From a virus, in the IMG/VR virus record IMGVR_UViG_3300036761_001014, positions 1 to 41,779 of that record: a stretch of DNA of 41,779 bases. One strand, written 5' to 3'. A model generated the notes under the pieces. It searched no databases. It saw only the letters and a list, made by a program, of their open reading frames with translations, and was not told the origin of the DNA. This document shows positions 16,306-27,135 of this stretch, piece by piece. The position numbers were made by a program, and so were the translations under genes. Position 1 is the stretch's first letter, and every line of letters begins with the position of its first letter.

Positions 16306-19300
16306 ATGGCAGATAATTCAGACTACACAAAACCACATACGAACATATTCAAACTCCTTCCGGATGTGTTCAAGACGCTAATCAATAAGCATCTTTCCCA
16401 TAACACGTTCAATAGGTATCTCACAAAAAATGAGATGGAATTTGCATATGGCTCCGTTGGTAAGAGAAACACAAGTTTTCTCGAGGTAGACACTAATGGT
16501 GACTACATCTATCATGACACACGAATTGAAGAGCCTACTGTAATTCGTCAGGCGTGGCAGCTTCAACCTATTTTATATTCAAAAGTTGCAACTATTGACC
16601 ATGCAATGTCGTGGGAAGACGTTGAGAACGAGCTAGAAAATACTGGTGTAGACATTGATCGTTCACCAAAGTGGGGCAATGCACTACAGTTTAACTGGGT
16701 TCCACCTATTGATGCCGACAAACTTGTCAACTTCCGCAACTACTATTGGTATGATCCAACTGGAAGTATACCACCAGATTATATCACAATCAAGAACTTA
16801 TGTCGTGTCTACGAAGCACAGTACAATGAATACTATGCTTACGCAACTGAACGTCTAGCAGATCCACTAATAACACCAATTGAAGAAGCCCAAATTCTTG
16901 CCACACTGTCATCGATTGAAGCACAAAGAGATTGTACATGTAACGGAGGTTCACTTGGGTGGGATATTGGACAGTGGGATGACAATCCTGAAAATTGGTG
17001 GTTCGATGTTGGAAATGTTGGTCCTCCAATTTCTAACACATACACAATTAATGGCGTAATAGTTGGTGTCGGAGGTACATGGACTGTTTCAGGAAATCAT
17101 GCAAGCGAATTTGTCATCGGAGAGGCGTTTGTTGTTCAAGGAAATAGCGGTAGTGGAGACGGAACGTATACAATTGTTTCTGCAACCAACAATGGTCCCA
17201 ATACAGATGTTGTTGTCAATGAGACAATTCCTGCACTTGCTACTGGTGATGGATCGTTAATTGTTGATGGAACACTAAACGTCAATGGAGCGGCAATACC
17301 AGGTGGTGGCTGGACAACAGCAACCCCTCCACCAGGACCACGCGGCGCAAGTTTCCCACAAGATACATTCTTCTGGTTCAATCTCGAAACTCTTGAAATG
17401 AAAATCTGGTCAACTGCTCTAACCGACTGGATTGACTACATCACTCCTCCTGCAACTGGATTATACCCCTGGGACTTTATAACTGGTTGTCAAGCACAAA
17501 CCGATCCGTGGTCGGCAGCAAACAAATGGTATCATCGTAAGGACGTTCCAGATATTAACCACGCAACGCCAGCTGCAGCACCAATAATTGAGTACCACCC
17601 AAGACTTCAATTAAATGAGTGGGTATACCTAAATCAAATTTGGCTATATAGAGCCAATGTTATATCAGATTGGGAACAATCAGATACACAACCTACCCTG
17701 TCAGAAATGACAGAAAGATACCAAATCCTCTTCGTTGATATCGGTGCTGGAACGATTATCGTTCCTGGTAATAAGACTGCACTATTTGTTCCAGGATTTG
17801 AGTTCTCAATTGAAAATGAGTTCTTCAACGTCACTCACTGGAACACTGTTGGTTCTTTCTTCAATGGGATTAATACTGTTGTACAAACAACAAATCCACC
17901 ACTAACGATTAGTGGCATTGTCGCTCCAATTATTGGTGGAACAATAACAGAAATCTATATTACAGACGACAGAACACTTGATCTTACAATCGGCGACAAA
18001 ATCACAATTGAAGGATCATCAGGCAATGATGGTCTTTATACAGTTAATGGATTCCTTTACAATATTATATTCAACCGTACTGAAATTCAAACGATCGAGA
18101 CACTACCTTTCCTACCTGTTGATGGTACATTTATTCACACAGATTATGTTGCGCCATTTGTAACATCGAGTAAAGGTGACTCATATTTTGGATTCGTAAA
18201 CCAATGGGTACTACAAGAGATTGAAGATCCTGTTCCTGTAAATCATCAGGTCCCAGCTACAACAACAGATACACATGAGTTTATTGTATCAATACTAACA
18301 CCAGTGTTTGACTTTGGAGTAACACATTACCTTGCAAACACGAATGCAATCAGAGTGTATGTTGATGATATTCGTCAGTATGGTAACTACGTTGAAGGAA
18401 ACTGGGATGGATTTATATTCACACCAGCAATATCAACAACGTTGTATGCAAACGCAATTGCATTCTTAGACCCTTCATCGGTTGTATCAACTGTTGTTCG
18501 TGTGGAACTTGGTGTTGCTGCTGATCTTGATATTGGGTACGATGGGATTGATCACAATGGTATTCCTGTCAGAACAACAACAGATGTCCCATTTATACCT
18601 GAATATAAAAACCTTGCAAAATATAGACAGGTTGAACAAATTAAGCAGTATACAAATCAATACCCACTGTTTGACTTGTTCAACATCGATGGTACAACAG
18701 CGTACCTAGCAAACGAAATCTTTAGATACGTCGAAGACCAAAATCTTGGCATTAACACTACAATTGGTAAGAGAATCGTCACATTTGATGGTGGTCGCGA
18801 CTATTTGTTTGAACAGCTTCTATTAACAGAAGATGGAGGTATGTACTGTTTCAAGGATGGTGATTCGATTGAGGTAGATAATCTTGAAGGACTACAAACC
18901 ATTTGGAGAAAGGGAACAGATAATGAACAATATGTCCCTCGTTACATCAATCAATACAGACTAGAAGATGGTGATACGTTTACAGACTGGAATAATCAAA
19001 CACAAACAGCATTAGTTCCTGCAGGAAAGGGTGCTTGGGAAGTTCCAAATCAACTATTCTACAATGCCGACCACGAAAATAGACAGCAGATTAGGTTTAC
19101 ACAACTGTTTACACACTTTAAGTCGATTATGGACTTACAAGTTGCTCCCGATCCGTTTAATTTCCCTGTTGAAGCTCCACAGCGACTACTTTCGACATAT
19201 AACTACGGTGTTGGTGGAACGATACGCGAATATAATGATAGTTACGACACATTTCTGTCTTCTGCGTATAGTACAACAACTACGCCTCAAGGCATATTCA

Positions 19301-22300
19301 CGTTTGCTGCAACACAATATGATAACAATCTAACAACACTCAGTGAAATCTATCTACAGAATCTCACATCGTATCTGACAACAACCCAAGATGAGTTTCT
19401 TATTGATCTTGAGACACAAGTATCCAATGCTACTATCGACACATTTGAACAGAACAAACAAAACGACATCGTATTTGGCGATACAACAGCATACAATGCA
19501 ACAACAAACGAAGGAATTAAGGGATGGATAGCAACATCTCCAATTCTTAATCTTACGTTTAAAACAGAACCAGCATGGCTTGTTGATCCAGAGATCGGTC
19601 TAAATAAGATCCTACATCACGATGGTCACTATGATACTTACACAATTGATGATTTTGTCGAACGTCAACTGATTGTCAATATCCTCAACATAACTGGTGG
19701 TACATCAACACCAACGATTCCACCATACACAGCTGTTTCACCTGGTTTATATTGGCAAAATTCAGTAACAAAGGTATTATACAGATTCATTGCTGTTTCT
19801 GTTGGTATAGGCGTTCCTGCATTGTCATATCCTGAAGGAACATATTGGTTTAATACTGCAACGAATTTGTTGATGTTTAGAGATCCTCTAAACATCATTC
19901 TTGGATGGTCACCTGTAACAGGCACTGTTGGAGATGTTGATGCAGCCTGGCGTGTGATAAACCTTGAGGACATTCTTAATAATATCATCCTTGAGGCCGA
20001 AAGACGTTTGTATCAAATTGCACCAGATACAACAACTTTAAAGTTTGACTTTCAGACACAAATGTTTACTGATCTTGCTGATCAGACAACATTCCAACAG
20101 TACATGAAAGAAGCATACTATGTATATGTTCGTCTAAACGCACTTGATCCATTTGCAACAGACTTTAACAATAGTGATGCATTTACGTGGAACTACAGAG
20201 CTGCAAACACATTGTTTGTCGTCTATCCAACTGCACAGACAAATCTCGACAAGCCTTGGGGAGCAAGATGGGAACAAATTAATCTAACACTATTTGGAAC
20301 ACCATATCCACATCTTGAACCATGGAAGATTCAAAGATATACTGGTAAACCAACATGGTGGGATTTGTTGTACAAAGACATTACAAACACTCGTCGATGG
20401 AACCCATTAATGTGGTCAAATCTTAACCTTGGAATCATTCCTGTTGGTGAACTATTACCTGATGGAGTAACCGTTAGTACTGGTGGTATTGGTGAAGTGG
20501 AAATGTACACACACTTTAGTGTCAATATCTATGCTACAACAATTGATGGATATGCACCTGATGATCTGATTCCACCGTTCTACAGTAATGACCCAACATT
20601 AACCCAACAAGCGTTGGTGCGAAGCATCACCTATCTCAATATTAACGAGATAGACGACATATACGAATTTGGTGATGTTGGACCAACAGAACAACAGTGG
20701 CAAGACTCGACACAATTTTATGCTGATTTGTTAGGAACAGCATACAGAATGCAGCCAGTACGATTTCTCCACTATACATGGGGAACAGACTTTACGATTG
20801 TTGCAGGACTTCAGATTGATATGCGTACATCAAAGGTATTCTCACATCTCGATACAATATTTCATGGAGACCTATTACCTGATAATACAACATATTTTTC
20901 AGATGGTATTAACCAATGGTATATTAACTTCATTCGTTATGGCAACTATGATGTTAATACGTCCGATTTTAAACCACTATGGACACAATGGCATCCACAA
21001 TTGACATACCTAACCGATGCAATGGTTGATGTTAAGTCTCTAGACATAACAAACAAGTTCTTTGATATTACGAAAAACGACTACCAGATCATTTTGAAAA
21101 AGTCGCCAGGTGTCGAAAACTTTAATGTTGAAAGTTTTCAAGTTACAACAGATAGTTTCACAACGTACAACATTAGACACAATTCAAGGATTCCACGTCT
21201 TGATGGTACTGACTGGACATTCCGTGTAACAACACCGTCACCACTAAACAGATCGATAGACTATTACGGTGTTAAAAAGTACTCTGTATCTGTCGATCAA
21301 ACAACCGATACGTTCACGCATGTTGGTATACTACCATGGTCTGATATTGACCTAACTGATAAAAATCTAACATGGTTTACAGGAAAGGCGATATTCATAG
21401 AATCAACAGAATCTTTCCCCGCTCCGATTTTATCAACAACGCCGTACTATCTGATCAAAGTAACAGATAGTTCATTTAAACTTGCAACATCACAGGTTAA
21501 TGCAAACCTCGGAATATACATTGACATTACAACAGTCGGTTCTGGTACAATTTTCGTTTCGGATATAAAGAAATCATTTGTCGCAGTCGGTGGATTCACA
21601 ACACAGGTATGGAAAGAATATCACGTCGATACGAGAACTATAATACACGTAATTCCACCATTTCTCGTCACAGGAATACAAACCCTACTTGATATCATTT
21701 ATGGGTATATTGCCTTTGAACAGGATCTTGGATTTGTGTTCAGTGATTCATCAATTACTGAAGTTGATATTTCAAGCAACCGTCCACAAAGTTGGCAGGT
21801 ACAAATAGAAGGATTGTTAAATGCAATCTATACAGGTCTAGGAGAGGCAACCGTTGCAATCCTGGATCAAGCGTTCGGAGCTCCAACAACACCTTCATAT
21901 GACGTTAACCCATTCAAAAACAATTTGTGGTTCCGTCCTCCATATGGCATTGTATCTAATATTATTAGTGGACCATTCAGTGACATAAGAACAACTCCAT
22001 CTGTTTATACCCAGATTAGTAATCCTATTGCACCAACTTCAATATTTGCACTTAGAGAAGATAAACTAACACACATTTATTCACCACAACCTGTTGGTAG
22101 CAATTATGAAGGAAGAGATGGAGAAGATGCTGTACTGACAAGGGACGAGCGTGTTGGAGTTGCAGTAGGATCTGCTGACTACATGGGTGGTGCAAGATTA
22201 TTCATTGACACATACGAACACATTATTCTGTTTAATGATTACACAACAGAAGAAAATCTCATCTATGATCCATTCTTGGGTCTAAATACAGCGAAGTTCA

Positions 22301-25008
22301 CATTAACATTCTACCGATCGCCAGGTGATACACGTCGACCAAATATTGGTGGATACTTCCTACTTGATAACCAATTCATAGAGAACATTGAAGTTGGTGT
22401 CGATAATATGCAAAAGTACTATGATACATATGTTGTTAATGAAACAGCAAACTTTGTTGGGTTCGCCCGCGACACAGTTGGTTATGAAGATCCTGATTAT
22501 CTGGACGAACTATCATCTGTAACCGAGAAGTCAAAGTTCTTATTCTGGAAGGGACTAATTCAAAATAAAGGAACCGTAACAGCGGTTAAGGCTTTCGTTA
22601 ACTCTAGACTTTTCGTTGATGCTTTTGTTGATGAATTTTGGGCTTATAAGATCGCAGAATATGGCGACTCGAGAGAGAAGATCTATCCAGAACTGAAAGT
22701 ATTCACAGGCGACGTTCGTAAAAATGAAATGAGACTTCATTTCACAAGCACTGCCGATCCCGTTGAAGCGTCATTCATAGATGTTAAACTAACAGATAAA
22801 GACAGATGGTATAAACAACCAGAACAAAGGAAGGCAATTCTCGAAACTAGTGTCAATGGTAATCTATACTTTGACGCAAAGGTGACAGAAAGAATTGTCC
22901 GTCCACTTCCTATTATGGCAAATAGCTTCAGATATATCCAGCTTGATAATCCCGCTGATGGAATTAGGTTTACATTTACCAATGGTACTGATTACTACGA
23001 AGAAACAGCACCATCAGCAATTTGGACAATCCCATTTACATACATTCCAGGTGCTAACAATATTGAAGTACGAAATGACAACACGTTACTAAAGACTGGT
23101 ATTGATTATCTCGAACTAAGCCCAAACACAATTCAATTACTTGTACCATTAGTTGGGGTATTCTCTGTACAAAAGAGGACTGGTATTCTTGTCGAAGACA
23201 TCCACTATGAAATGAGGAACTCAAAACTTATTAAGGTTCTTTTAACTAATCTACAATGGAATGGACTAACAAACTACACAATCTATCTAATCAATGTGTA
23301 CAAGAATGCAATCAATCCAATAAAATTGATTGACTACAAATCCCAAACAACACTGGCGAAAATTTCTGTCTGGGATCCAGGTCGCGGATACCATTATGCA
23401 AATGCTTATGTCAATGTCGATCTTTCAAGTGATACAAATCCAGCATTGTATACAAACAATCTCGACCAGCAACATCCTACATACAATCCACCTTATCTGT
23501 GGAATAGTCTACAAGTTGGTACAACTTGGTGGGATACATCAAATCTTGATTATGTACCATATTGGGATCACAACATCTTCACCTTGAACGAAAGATCATT
23601 CCATTGGGGCAGACTTGCTGATTGGAGTACGATTGACCTTTATGAATGGACACAGTCGAACGTTCCTCCAACACAATGGGCAAGTGCTGTTAGTGGTGAT
23701 GAAAACGATACAACATTATTATCAGAAGAAAAACGTACTGGTGAAGCATTCTCACGTTTGTACGTTCGTTATTTGAATCAAGAAACAAACGTGTGGGGAC
23801 CATGGGTACAGCTTGATAGTGCTCCATACCAAGAATATGTTATGGAACTTTATGGTGTTACACAAACACTAACAATTACGGACCTTGATGTTGTTGATGG
23901 CAATGTTGTTGACGTTTACGTTAATGGATTCTTTGTTGAACAAGCAACAGTTGAAGCAGTGATTAATCTTACGCCATTGCCAGATGATATAACAAAGGTG
24001 GTTAACATCACAACACCACTTGATGGAAACGATATTGTTCGTATTATTAATCCACTACCTGAATTTACAGATGCACAACTTGGTGAACAGGAACTAAATA
24101 CATCTACTTCTGTGCAGTATACAAAGGACTATCCTTACAGTACCGTCACAACAGTCGACAATCAAGGAAATACTACCTCTGTAACGTATTTCTTCTGGGT
24201 TCGCAACAAGACAACCCTTCCAGAAGGTAACACAATACCAATTAATCAAGTTGCTATACAGCTGAAAACACCACCACAGCCATATATGTTCCAACAGAAC
24301 TTTATTTACAACACTGGTGTTCCACCATTTTCAAACACTCTAAACTACACTGATAGTTATCTTGATACGCTTCCTGGTTACTACTCACAGGTAATCATTA
24401 ACGGTGTTGCTGGAATGATTAACGAAGACGATCGTTATAAAATTCAGTTTACAAAAGACCTTTCGTTGCGTCAAACGCTTGAGAACTCAATCAGTAAGAA
24501 AAACAAGCACGAAGAATGGCAAATGATTAGAGCAAAACAACCATTCCTAATCGGACGTGATTTGTGGGACAAAATTACAGAATCTCTTATCGGATACAAG
24601 CTCAACGATCCACTCGTTCCTGTTCCATCAATTGAACGTCAATTGTACGATGAAACATACAATACTCGAACACGTTGGGGTCTAGGAGATGAGCAAGCTT
24701 TTGTAGATCCTAATCTTGCTGTAAATACGGTCATAAAAGAGATTGAGGATGAAAAGTATAATGTGTTCCCTGTTGATAGGGAGGTGTTTTTTGGAACATA
24801 CTCATTTGATACACCTGAGAATATTATCGAGGCAATGAATGCTGTGTACACAACATTCCCAACTGATACAACGAATCGCATTTTCTTCTCGGTCCTTATG
24901 GATGCAATGACACTGAGAACAGACTATAGTGGAATCTTCAAAACTTCATATCTATCACTTTACGGAATTAGATTGTTTGAAACACCACAGAACGCTTTGG
25001 ACGATTAA
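16306..25008 (+). CDS. giant baseplate protein at the gp7 position
   Basis: A 2900-aa protein, by far the largest in the window. Its place after gp25-gp6 matches T4 gp7 (1032 aa), which joins gp6, gp8 and gp10 in the wedge. The region with K-Y-R-Q-V-E-Q-I-K-Q-Y and Y-P-L-F-D-L-F near residues 768-790 resembles large virion proteins of T4-like environmental phages; this is from memory of the family. Two type A modules are visible (~245-325 and ~545-615), with a diverged one between. Much of the rest is Asn/Thr/Trp/Tyr-rich beta structure. Shine-Dalgarno AAGAGGAG precedes the start. Assignment as gp7 rests mainly on position. The next gene starts two bases after the stop. Confidence 0.8.
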   Translation: MADNSDYTKPHTNIFKLLPDVFKTLINKHLSHNTFNRYLTKNEMEFAYGSVGKRNTSFLEVDTNGDYIYHDTRIEEPTVIRQAWQLQPILYSKVATIDHAMSWEDVENELENTGVDIDRSPKWGNALQFNWVPPIDADKLVNFRNYYWYDPTGSIPPDYITIKNLCRVYEAQYNEYYAYATERLADPLITPIEEAQILATLSSIEAQRDCTCNGGSLGWDIGQWDDNPENWWFDVGNVGPPISNTYTINGVIVGVGGTWTVSGNHASEFVIGEAFVVQGNSGSGDGTYTIVSATNNGPNTDVVVNETIPALATGDGSLIVDGTLNVNGAAIPGGGWTTATPPPGPRGASFPQDTFFWFNLETLEMKIWSTALTDWIDYITPPATGLYPWDFITGCQAQTDPWSAANKWYHRKDVPDINHATPAAAPIIEYHPRLQLNEWVYLNQIWLYRANVISDWEQSDTQPTLSEMTERYQILFVDIGAGTIIVPGNKTALFVPGFEFSIENEFFNVTHWNTVGSFFNGINTVVQTTNPPLTISGIVAPIIGGTITEIYITDDRTLDLTIGDKITIEGSSGNDGLYTVNGFLYNIIFNRTEIQTIETLPFLPVDGTFIHTDYVAPFVTSSKGDSYFGFVNQWVLQEIEDPVPVNHQVPATTTDTHEFIVSILTPVFDFGVTHYLANTNAIRVYVDDIRQYGNYVEGNWDGFIFTPAISTTLYANAIAFLDPSSVVSTVVRVELGVAADLDIGYDGIDHNGIPVRTTTDVPFIPEYKNLAKYRQVEQIKQYTNQYPLFDLFNIDGTTAYLANEIFRYVEDQNLGINTTIGKRIVTFDGGRDYLFEQLLLTEDGGMYCFKDGDSIEVDNLEGLQTIWRKGTDNEQYVPRYINQYRLEDGDTFTDWNNQTQTALVPAGKGAWEVPNQLFYNADHENRQQIRFTQLFTHFKSIMDLQVAPDPFNFPVEAPQRLLSTYNYGVGGTIREYNDSYDTFLSSAYSTTTTPQGIFTFAATQYDNNLTTLSEIYLQNLTSYLTTTQDEFLIDLETQVSNATIDTFEQNKQNDIVFGDTTAYNATTNEGIKGWIATSPILNLTFKTEPAWLVDPEIGLNKILHHDGHYDTYTIDDFVERQLIVNILNITGGTSTPTIPPYTAVSPGLYWQNSVTKVLYRFIAVSVGIGVPALSYPEGTYWFNTATNLLMFRDPLNIILGWSPVTGTVGDVDAAWRVINLEDILNNIILEAERRLYQIAPDTTTLKFDFQTQMFTDLADQTTFQQYMKEAYYVYVRLNALDPFATDFNNSDAFTWNYRAANTLFVVYPTAQTNLDKPWGARWEQINLTLFGTPYPHLEPWKIQRYTGKPTWWDLLYKDITNTRRWNPLMWSNLNLGIIPVGELLPDGVTVSTGGIGEVEMYTHFSVNIYATTIDGYAPDDLIPPFYSNDPTLTQQALVRSITYLNINEIDDIYEFGDVGPTEQQWQDSTQFYADLLGTAYRMQPVRFLHYTWGTDFTIVAGLQIDMRTSKVFSHLDTIFHGDLLPDNTTYFSDGINQWYINFIRYGNYDVNTSDFKPLWTQWHPQLTYLTDAMVDVKSLDITNKFFDITKNDYQIILKKSPGVENFNVESFQVTTDSFTTYNIRHNSRIPRLDGTDWTFRVTTPSPLNRSIDYYGVKKYSVSVDQTTDTFTHVGILPWSDIDLTDKNLTWFTGKAIFIESTESFPAPILSTTPYYLIKVTDSSFKLATSQVNANLGIYIDITTVGSGTIFVSDIKKSFVAVGGFTTQVWKEYHVDTRTIIHVIPPFLVTGIQTLLDIIYGYIAFEQDLGFVFSDSSITEVDISSNRPQSWQVQIEGLLNAIYTGLGEATVAILDQAFGAPTTPSYDVNPFKNNLWFRPPYGIVSNIISGPFSDIRTTPSVYTQISNPIAPTSIFALREDKLTHIYSPQPVGSNYEGRDGEDAVLTRDERVGVAVGSADYMGGARLFIDTYEHIILFNDYTTEENLIYDPFLGLNTAKFTLTFYRSPGDTRRPNIGGYFLLDNQFIENIEVGVDNMQKYYDTYVVNETANFVGFARDTVGYEDPDYLDELSSVTEKSKFLFWKGLIQNKGTVTAVKAFVNSRLFVDAFVDEFWAYKIAEYGDSREKIYPELKVFTGDVRKNEMRLHFTSTADPVEASFIDVKLTDKDRWYKQPEQRKAILETSVNGNLYFDAKVTERIVRPLPIMANSFRYIQLDNPADGIRFTFTNGTDYYEETAPSAIWTIPFTYIPGANNIEVRNDNTLLKTGIDYLELSPNTIQLLVPLVGVFSVQKRTGILVEDIHYEMRNSKLIKVLLTNLQWNGLTNYTIYLINVYKNAINPIKLIDYKSQTTLAKISVWDPGRGYHYANAYVNVDLSSDTNPALYTNNLDQQHPTYNPPYLWNSLQVGTTWWDTSNLDYVPYWDHNIFTLNERSFHWGRLADWSTIDLYEWTQSNVPPTQWASAVSGDENDTTLLSEEKRTGEAFSRLYVRYLNQETNVWGPWVQLDSAPYQEYVMELYGVTQTLTITDLDVVDGNVVDVYVNGFFVEQATVEAVINLTPLPDDITKVVNITTPLDGNDIVRIINPLPEFTDAQLGEQELNTSTSVQYTKDYPYSTVTTVDNQGNTTSVTYFFWVRNKTTLPEGNTIPINQVAIQLKTPPQPYMFQQNFIYNTGVPPFSNTLNYTDSYLDTLPGYYSQVIINGVAGMINEDDRYKIQFTKDLSLRQTLENSISKKNKHEEWQMIRAKQPFLIGRDLWDKITESLIGYKLNDPLVPVPSIERQLYDETYNTRTRWGLGDEQAFVDPNLAVNTVIKEIEDEKYNVFPVDREVFFGTYSFDTPENIIEAMNAVYTTFPTDTTNRIFFSVLMDAMTLRTDYSGIFKTSYLSLYGIRLFETPQNALDD
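17035..17278 (+). repeat. type A beta module, copy 3 (gp7-position protein)
   Basis: Encodes G-G-T-W-T-V-S-G-N-H, then G-N-S-G-S-G-D-G-T-Y-T-I, V-V-V-N-E-T-I-P and D-G-S-L. It is the closest relative of copy 1 in gp6, showing exchange or duplication between different baseplate genes. Confidence 0.8.
17941..18147 (+). repeat. type A beta module, diverged copy 4
   Basis: Encodes a shortened version with I-E-G-S-S-G-N-D-G-L-Y-T-V and a closing P-V-D-G-T-F strand. An even more diverged copy may precede it at ~17725-17940. Confidence 0.6.
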
Positions 25009-25010
25009 AC

Positions 25011-26855
25011 ATGGCAACATCTAAAGACCCAATTCTTGGGCTAATAAACTACATCCTCGATATTAAGCCATATCATTCAAAGATTGCCGAAATTCTGATT
25101 GACTTTCTTGGTAACGATCTCGTTGACGTCACAATTGCAGAGAGTTTCGAAATTGCTGGCACGTTTGTATATGATGCTCATGATCAGTTTTCATGTAATA
25201 TAGGATATGGTACACTTCCTTGGGGTGAAGGAAGTCCCGTTCCATCATTAATTAATGATACAACAATAACGGGTTACATAACAGGTGATGGATTCTCTCA
25301 AGCGTATCCAATAGTATACATTAACCCATTCTTTGATCGGTTTTACATTATCGGTAACCATGTGGCTGAGTTTCCTGTAGACTCAATAATGTCAATACAT
25401 GGAGCACCAAAAAATAATGGAAACTGGAAAGTTGTTTCAGCACAACATATCACTGGCGAACCTACACCACCAGTCGATATTATCGATATTACAGAAATAC
25501 ATGCAACATTTGATAGTCCACTACACGAAACACTACCGATTATCTATGTCGATCCAATCACATTGGAATTTACAATTGCTGGTGACCTTGAAGCTCATTA
25601 TGGTGTAGGCAATAGTTTTACGGTAACAGATTCTGTCAATCCATACAATGGACAAACGTGGCAAATTCTCACATCGACAAATCCAACATTTACTGTTACA
25701 GCCGTTAATACAGTAACAAAGGAACTGACTATCGCTGGCAATCAAACAGCGTACTTTAACTCACCATACTTTAATATAGGTAGTGACTTTATCTACACAC
25801 TACTAACAGGACAAGCATCTCTATCATGGGTTGTCATAACGGTTGCACTCTCTGGTCCCGATACAGTAATTACAGTTAGTGATCCAACGAACATTCTTGT
25901 CGATCCCAATCTTGATCCCAACAATGGAACGCTACGAACGAATTACTTTATTGTACAGGTAGAACATGTAACAGATCCAACACCCGATGGTGTAATGATC
26001 CCATCATTTAATCCATTCCTTCAGTTTCCAATTGTTGCACTCACCGTAGTAACAGATAGATTTACTGTCACAGGGAACGAGACTGTAATATTTGGTGCAT
26101 CGACATTCTTCGATGTTCAAGGGTCAACTGGTAATGACGGTAGGTGGACAATTACATCTGTTACATTTGATGGAATCAACAACGTAACAAGAGTATTTGG
26201 TACGTTTGATGAAATGACACCACTTACAGATCCCGTTGATGGTGGTGTTGAAGTAACAGAATTTTCAAACTGGGATCTTCCACAACTATGCAAGACAGCA
26301 TCATCCACAACGACACAAGCTTTTATCGGAGAGTACCTAGTATTTGAACTTGGTACGGAAATTTCATTCTTTGATTTCATCCATGTACCAAACCCATATG
26401 CAACTATTGATGTTCCGTGGGGTGGTGACGACGTAGTTCCGATTATTGGCGGCAATCAAGGAACACAACGATTCTTTGTTAATGGGGACATATCAGGAGA
26501 CCTAACTCTTGGAAACGTTATAGTTGTTTCCGAGTCAACTGGTAACGATGGTGTCTATCATATTTCTGCTATTGTCTATAACGGCATGACTCTTGAGACT
26601 GAGATAACAGTTATTGAAGCAATTCCAAGTGCTGTGTTTGATGGTTCTCTTGAGTACTCATTTAGTGCAGTTGCACCATGGGATGTATATGGGTATGACA
26701 CATTAACAACATTAACAGAGACAGTAACAATTGTACCATCACACAATCTTGATGCTGGCGGTTTTATTGACTCTTGGGACTATAATTTCTGGGATGTTGG
26801 TGGGTGGGATGAGACGTTACCACAAATAGTATTTAGACACGGGCCCCCTGCATAA
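25011..26855 (+). CDS. baseplate-associated virion protein with type A modules
   Basis: A 614-aa protein translated right after the 2900-aa protein (two-base gap). The N-terminus has I-L-D-I-K-P-Y-H-S-K-I (residues ~13-23), a motif I associate with tail or baseplate proteins of large phages. The remainder is mainly beta modules of type A: clear copies at ~340-417 and ~470-552 (each with S-T-G-N-D-G followed by an aromatic strand), and weaker ones at ~100-250. By position it could play the part of T4 gp8, but no direct gp8 motif is visible. It ends with a Trp/Gly/Asp-rich segment. Confidence 0.75.
   Translation: MATSKDPILGLINYILDIKPYHSKIAEILIDFLGNDLVDVTIAESFEIAGTFVYDAHDQFSCNIGYGTLPWGEGSPVPSLINDTTITGYITGDGFSQAYPIVYINPFFDRFYIIGNHVAEFPVDSIMSIHGAPKNNGNWKVVSAQHITGEPTPPVDIIDITEIHATFDSPLHETLPIIYVDPITLEFTIAGDLEAHYGVGNSFTVTDSVNPYNGQTWQILTSTNPTFTVTAVNTVTKELTIAGNQTAYFNSPYFNIGSDFIYTLLTGQASLSWVVITVALSGPDTVITVSDPTNILVDPNLDPNNGTLRTNYFIVQVEHVTDPTPDGVMIPSFNPFLQFPIVALTVVTDRFTVTGNETVIFGASTFFDVQGSTGNDGRWTITSVTFDGINNVTRVFGTFDEMTPLTDPVDGGVEVTEFSNWDLPQLCKTASSTTTQAFIGEYLVFELGTEISFFDFIHVPNPYATIDVPWGGDDVVPIIGGNQGTQRFFVNGDISGDLTLGNVIVVSESTGNDGVYHISAIVYNGMTLETEITVIEAIPSAVFDGSLEYSFSAVAPWDVYGYDTLTTLTETVTIVPSHNLDAGGFIDSWDYNFWDVGGWDETLPQIVFRHGPPA
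26031..26262 (+). repeat. type A beta module in the 614-aa protein
   Basis: Encodes F-T-V-T-G-N-E-T, F-D-V-Q-G-S-T-G-N-D-G-R-W-T-I and a closing D-G-G-V strand. Approximate boundaries. Confidence 0.65.
26421..26668 (+). repeat. type A beta module in the 614-aa protein, last copy
   Basis: Encodes F-F-V-N-G-D, V-S-E-S-T-G-N-D-G-V-Y-H-I, then I-E-A-I-P and F-D-G-S-L. Approximate boundaries. Confidence 0.65.
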
Positions 26856-26857
26856 AC

Positions 26858-26865
26858 TATAAATA
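26858..26865 (+). promoter_or_regulatory. T4-type late promoter TATAAATA
   Basis: Exact late consensus in the 28-base gap, 18 bases before ATG 26884. It would serve the DUF5659-like gene, the HNH gene, the 364-aa virion-like gene and the small membrane protein. A weak 7-pair match with two G-U pairs (26828-26834 with 26874-26880) places the Shine-Dalgarno in a possible stem. Confidence 0.75.
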
Positions 26866-26883
26866 TAACAAAAGGATACTCAA

Positions 26884-27135
26884 ATGAAACAAGACGACAA
26901 CCTAGTAACATACGAAACGTCAGACATCAATCTAGCATCATGTCTAAAACTTGAAGGGTATGACCTAGAAACAATTAAGAAGGGTGATGACAACAAAGGT
27001 ATATTTGTTTTCAATGATGTTGACCAATCATTTATTGATAGGTTTGACCTAGGAAAACTCCTCGTTGAGCCTGTTGCATTTAACAACACAATTAAACAAC
27101 TGACGACAAGTGTTCGCAGAATGTTTCAACGATAA
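26884..27135 (+). CDS. small DUF5659-like protein
   Basis: An 83-aa protein whose pattern, Y-E-T-S-D-I-N-L-A-S-C-L-K-L-E-G-Y near residues 10-26, then I-F-V-F-N-D-V near 40 and a final helix, resembles the DUF5659 family of small phage proteins of unknown function. AAAAGGA precedes the start and an exact late promoter is upstream. The stop overlaps the HNH gene start (TAATG). Confidence 0.7.
   Translation: MKQDDNLVTYETSDINLASCLKLEGYDLETIKKGDDNKGIFVFNDVDQSFIDRFDLGKLLVEPVAFNNTIKQLTTSVRRMFQR

Noticed and set aside
16306-25008. The 2900-aa frame as a fusion caused by a lost stop
   Set aside because: The sequence character is even throughout, there is no internal ribosome site at an obvious domain border, and large gp6/gp7-type proteins are consistent with each other here.
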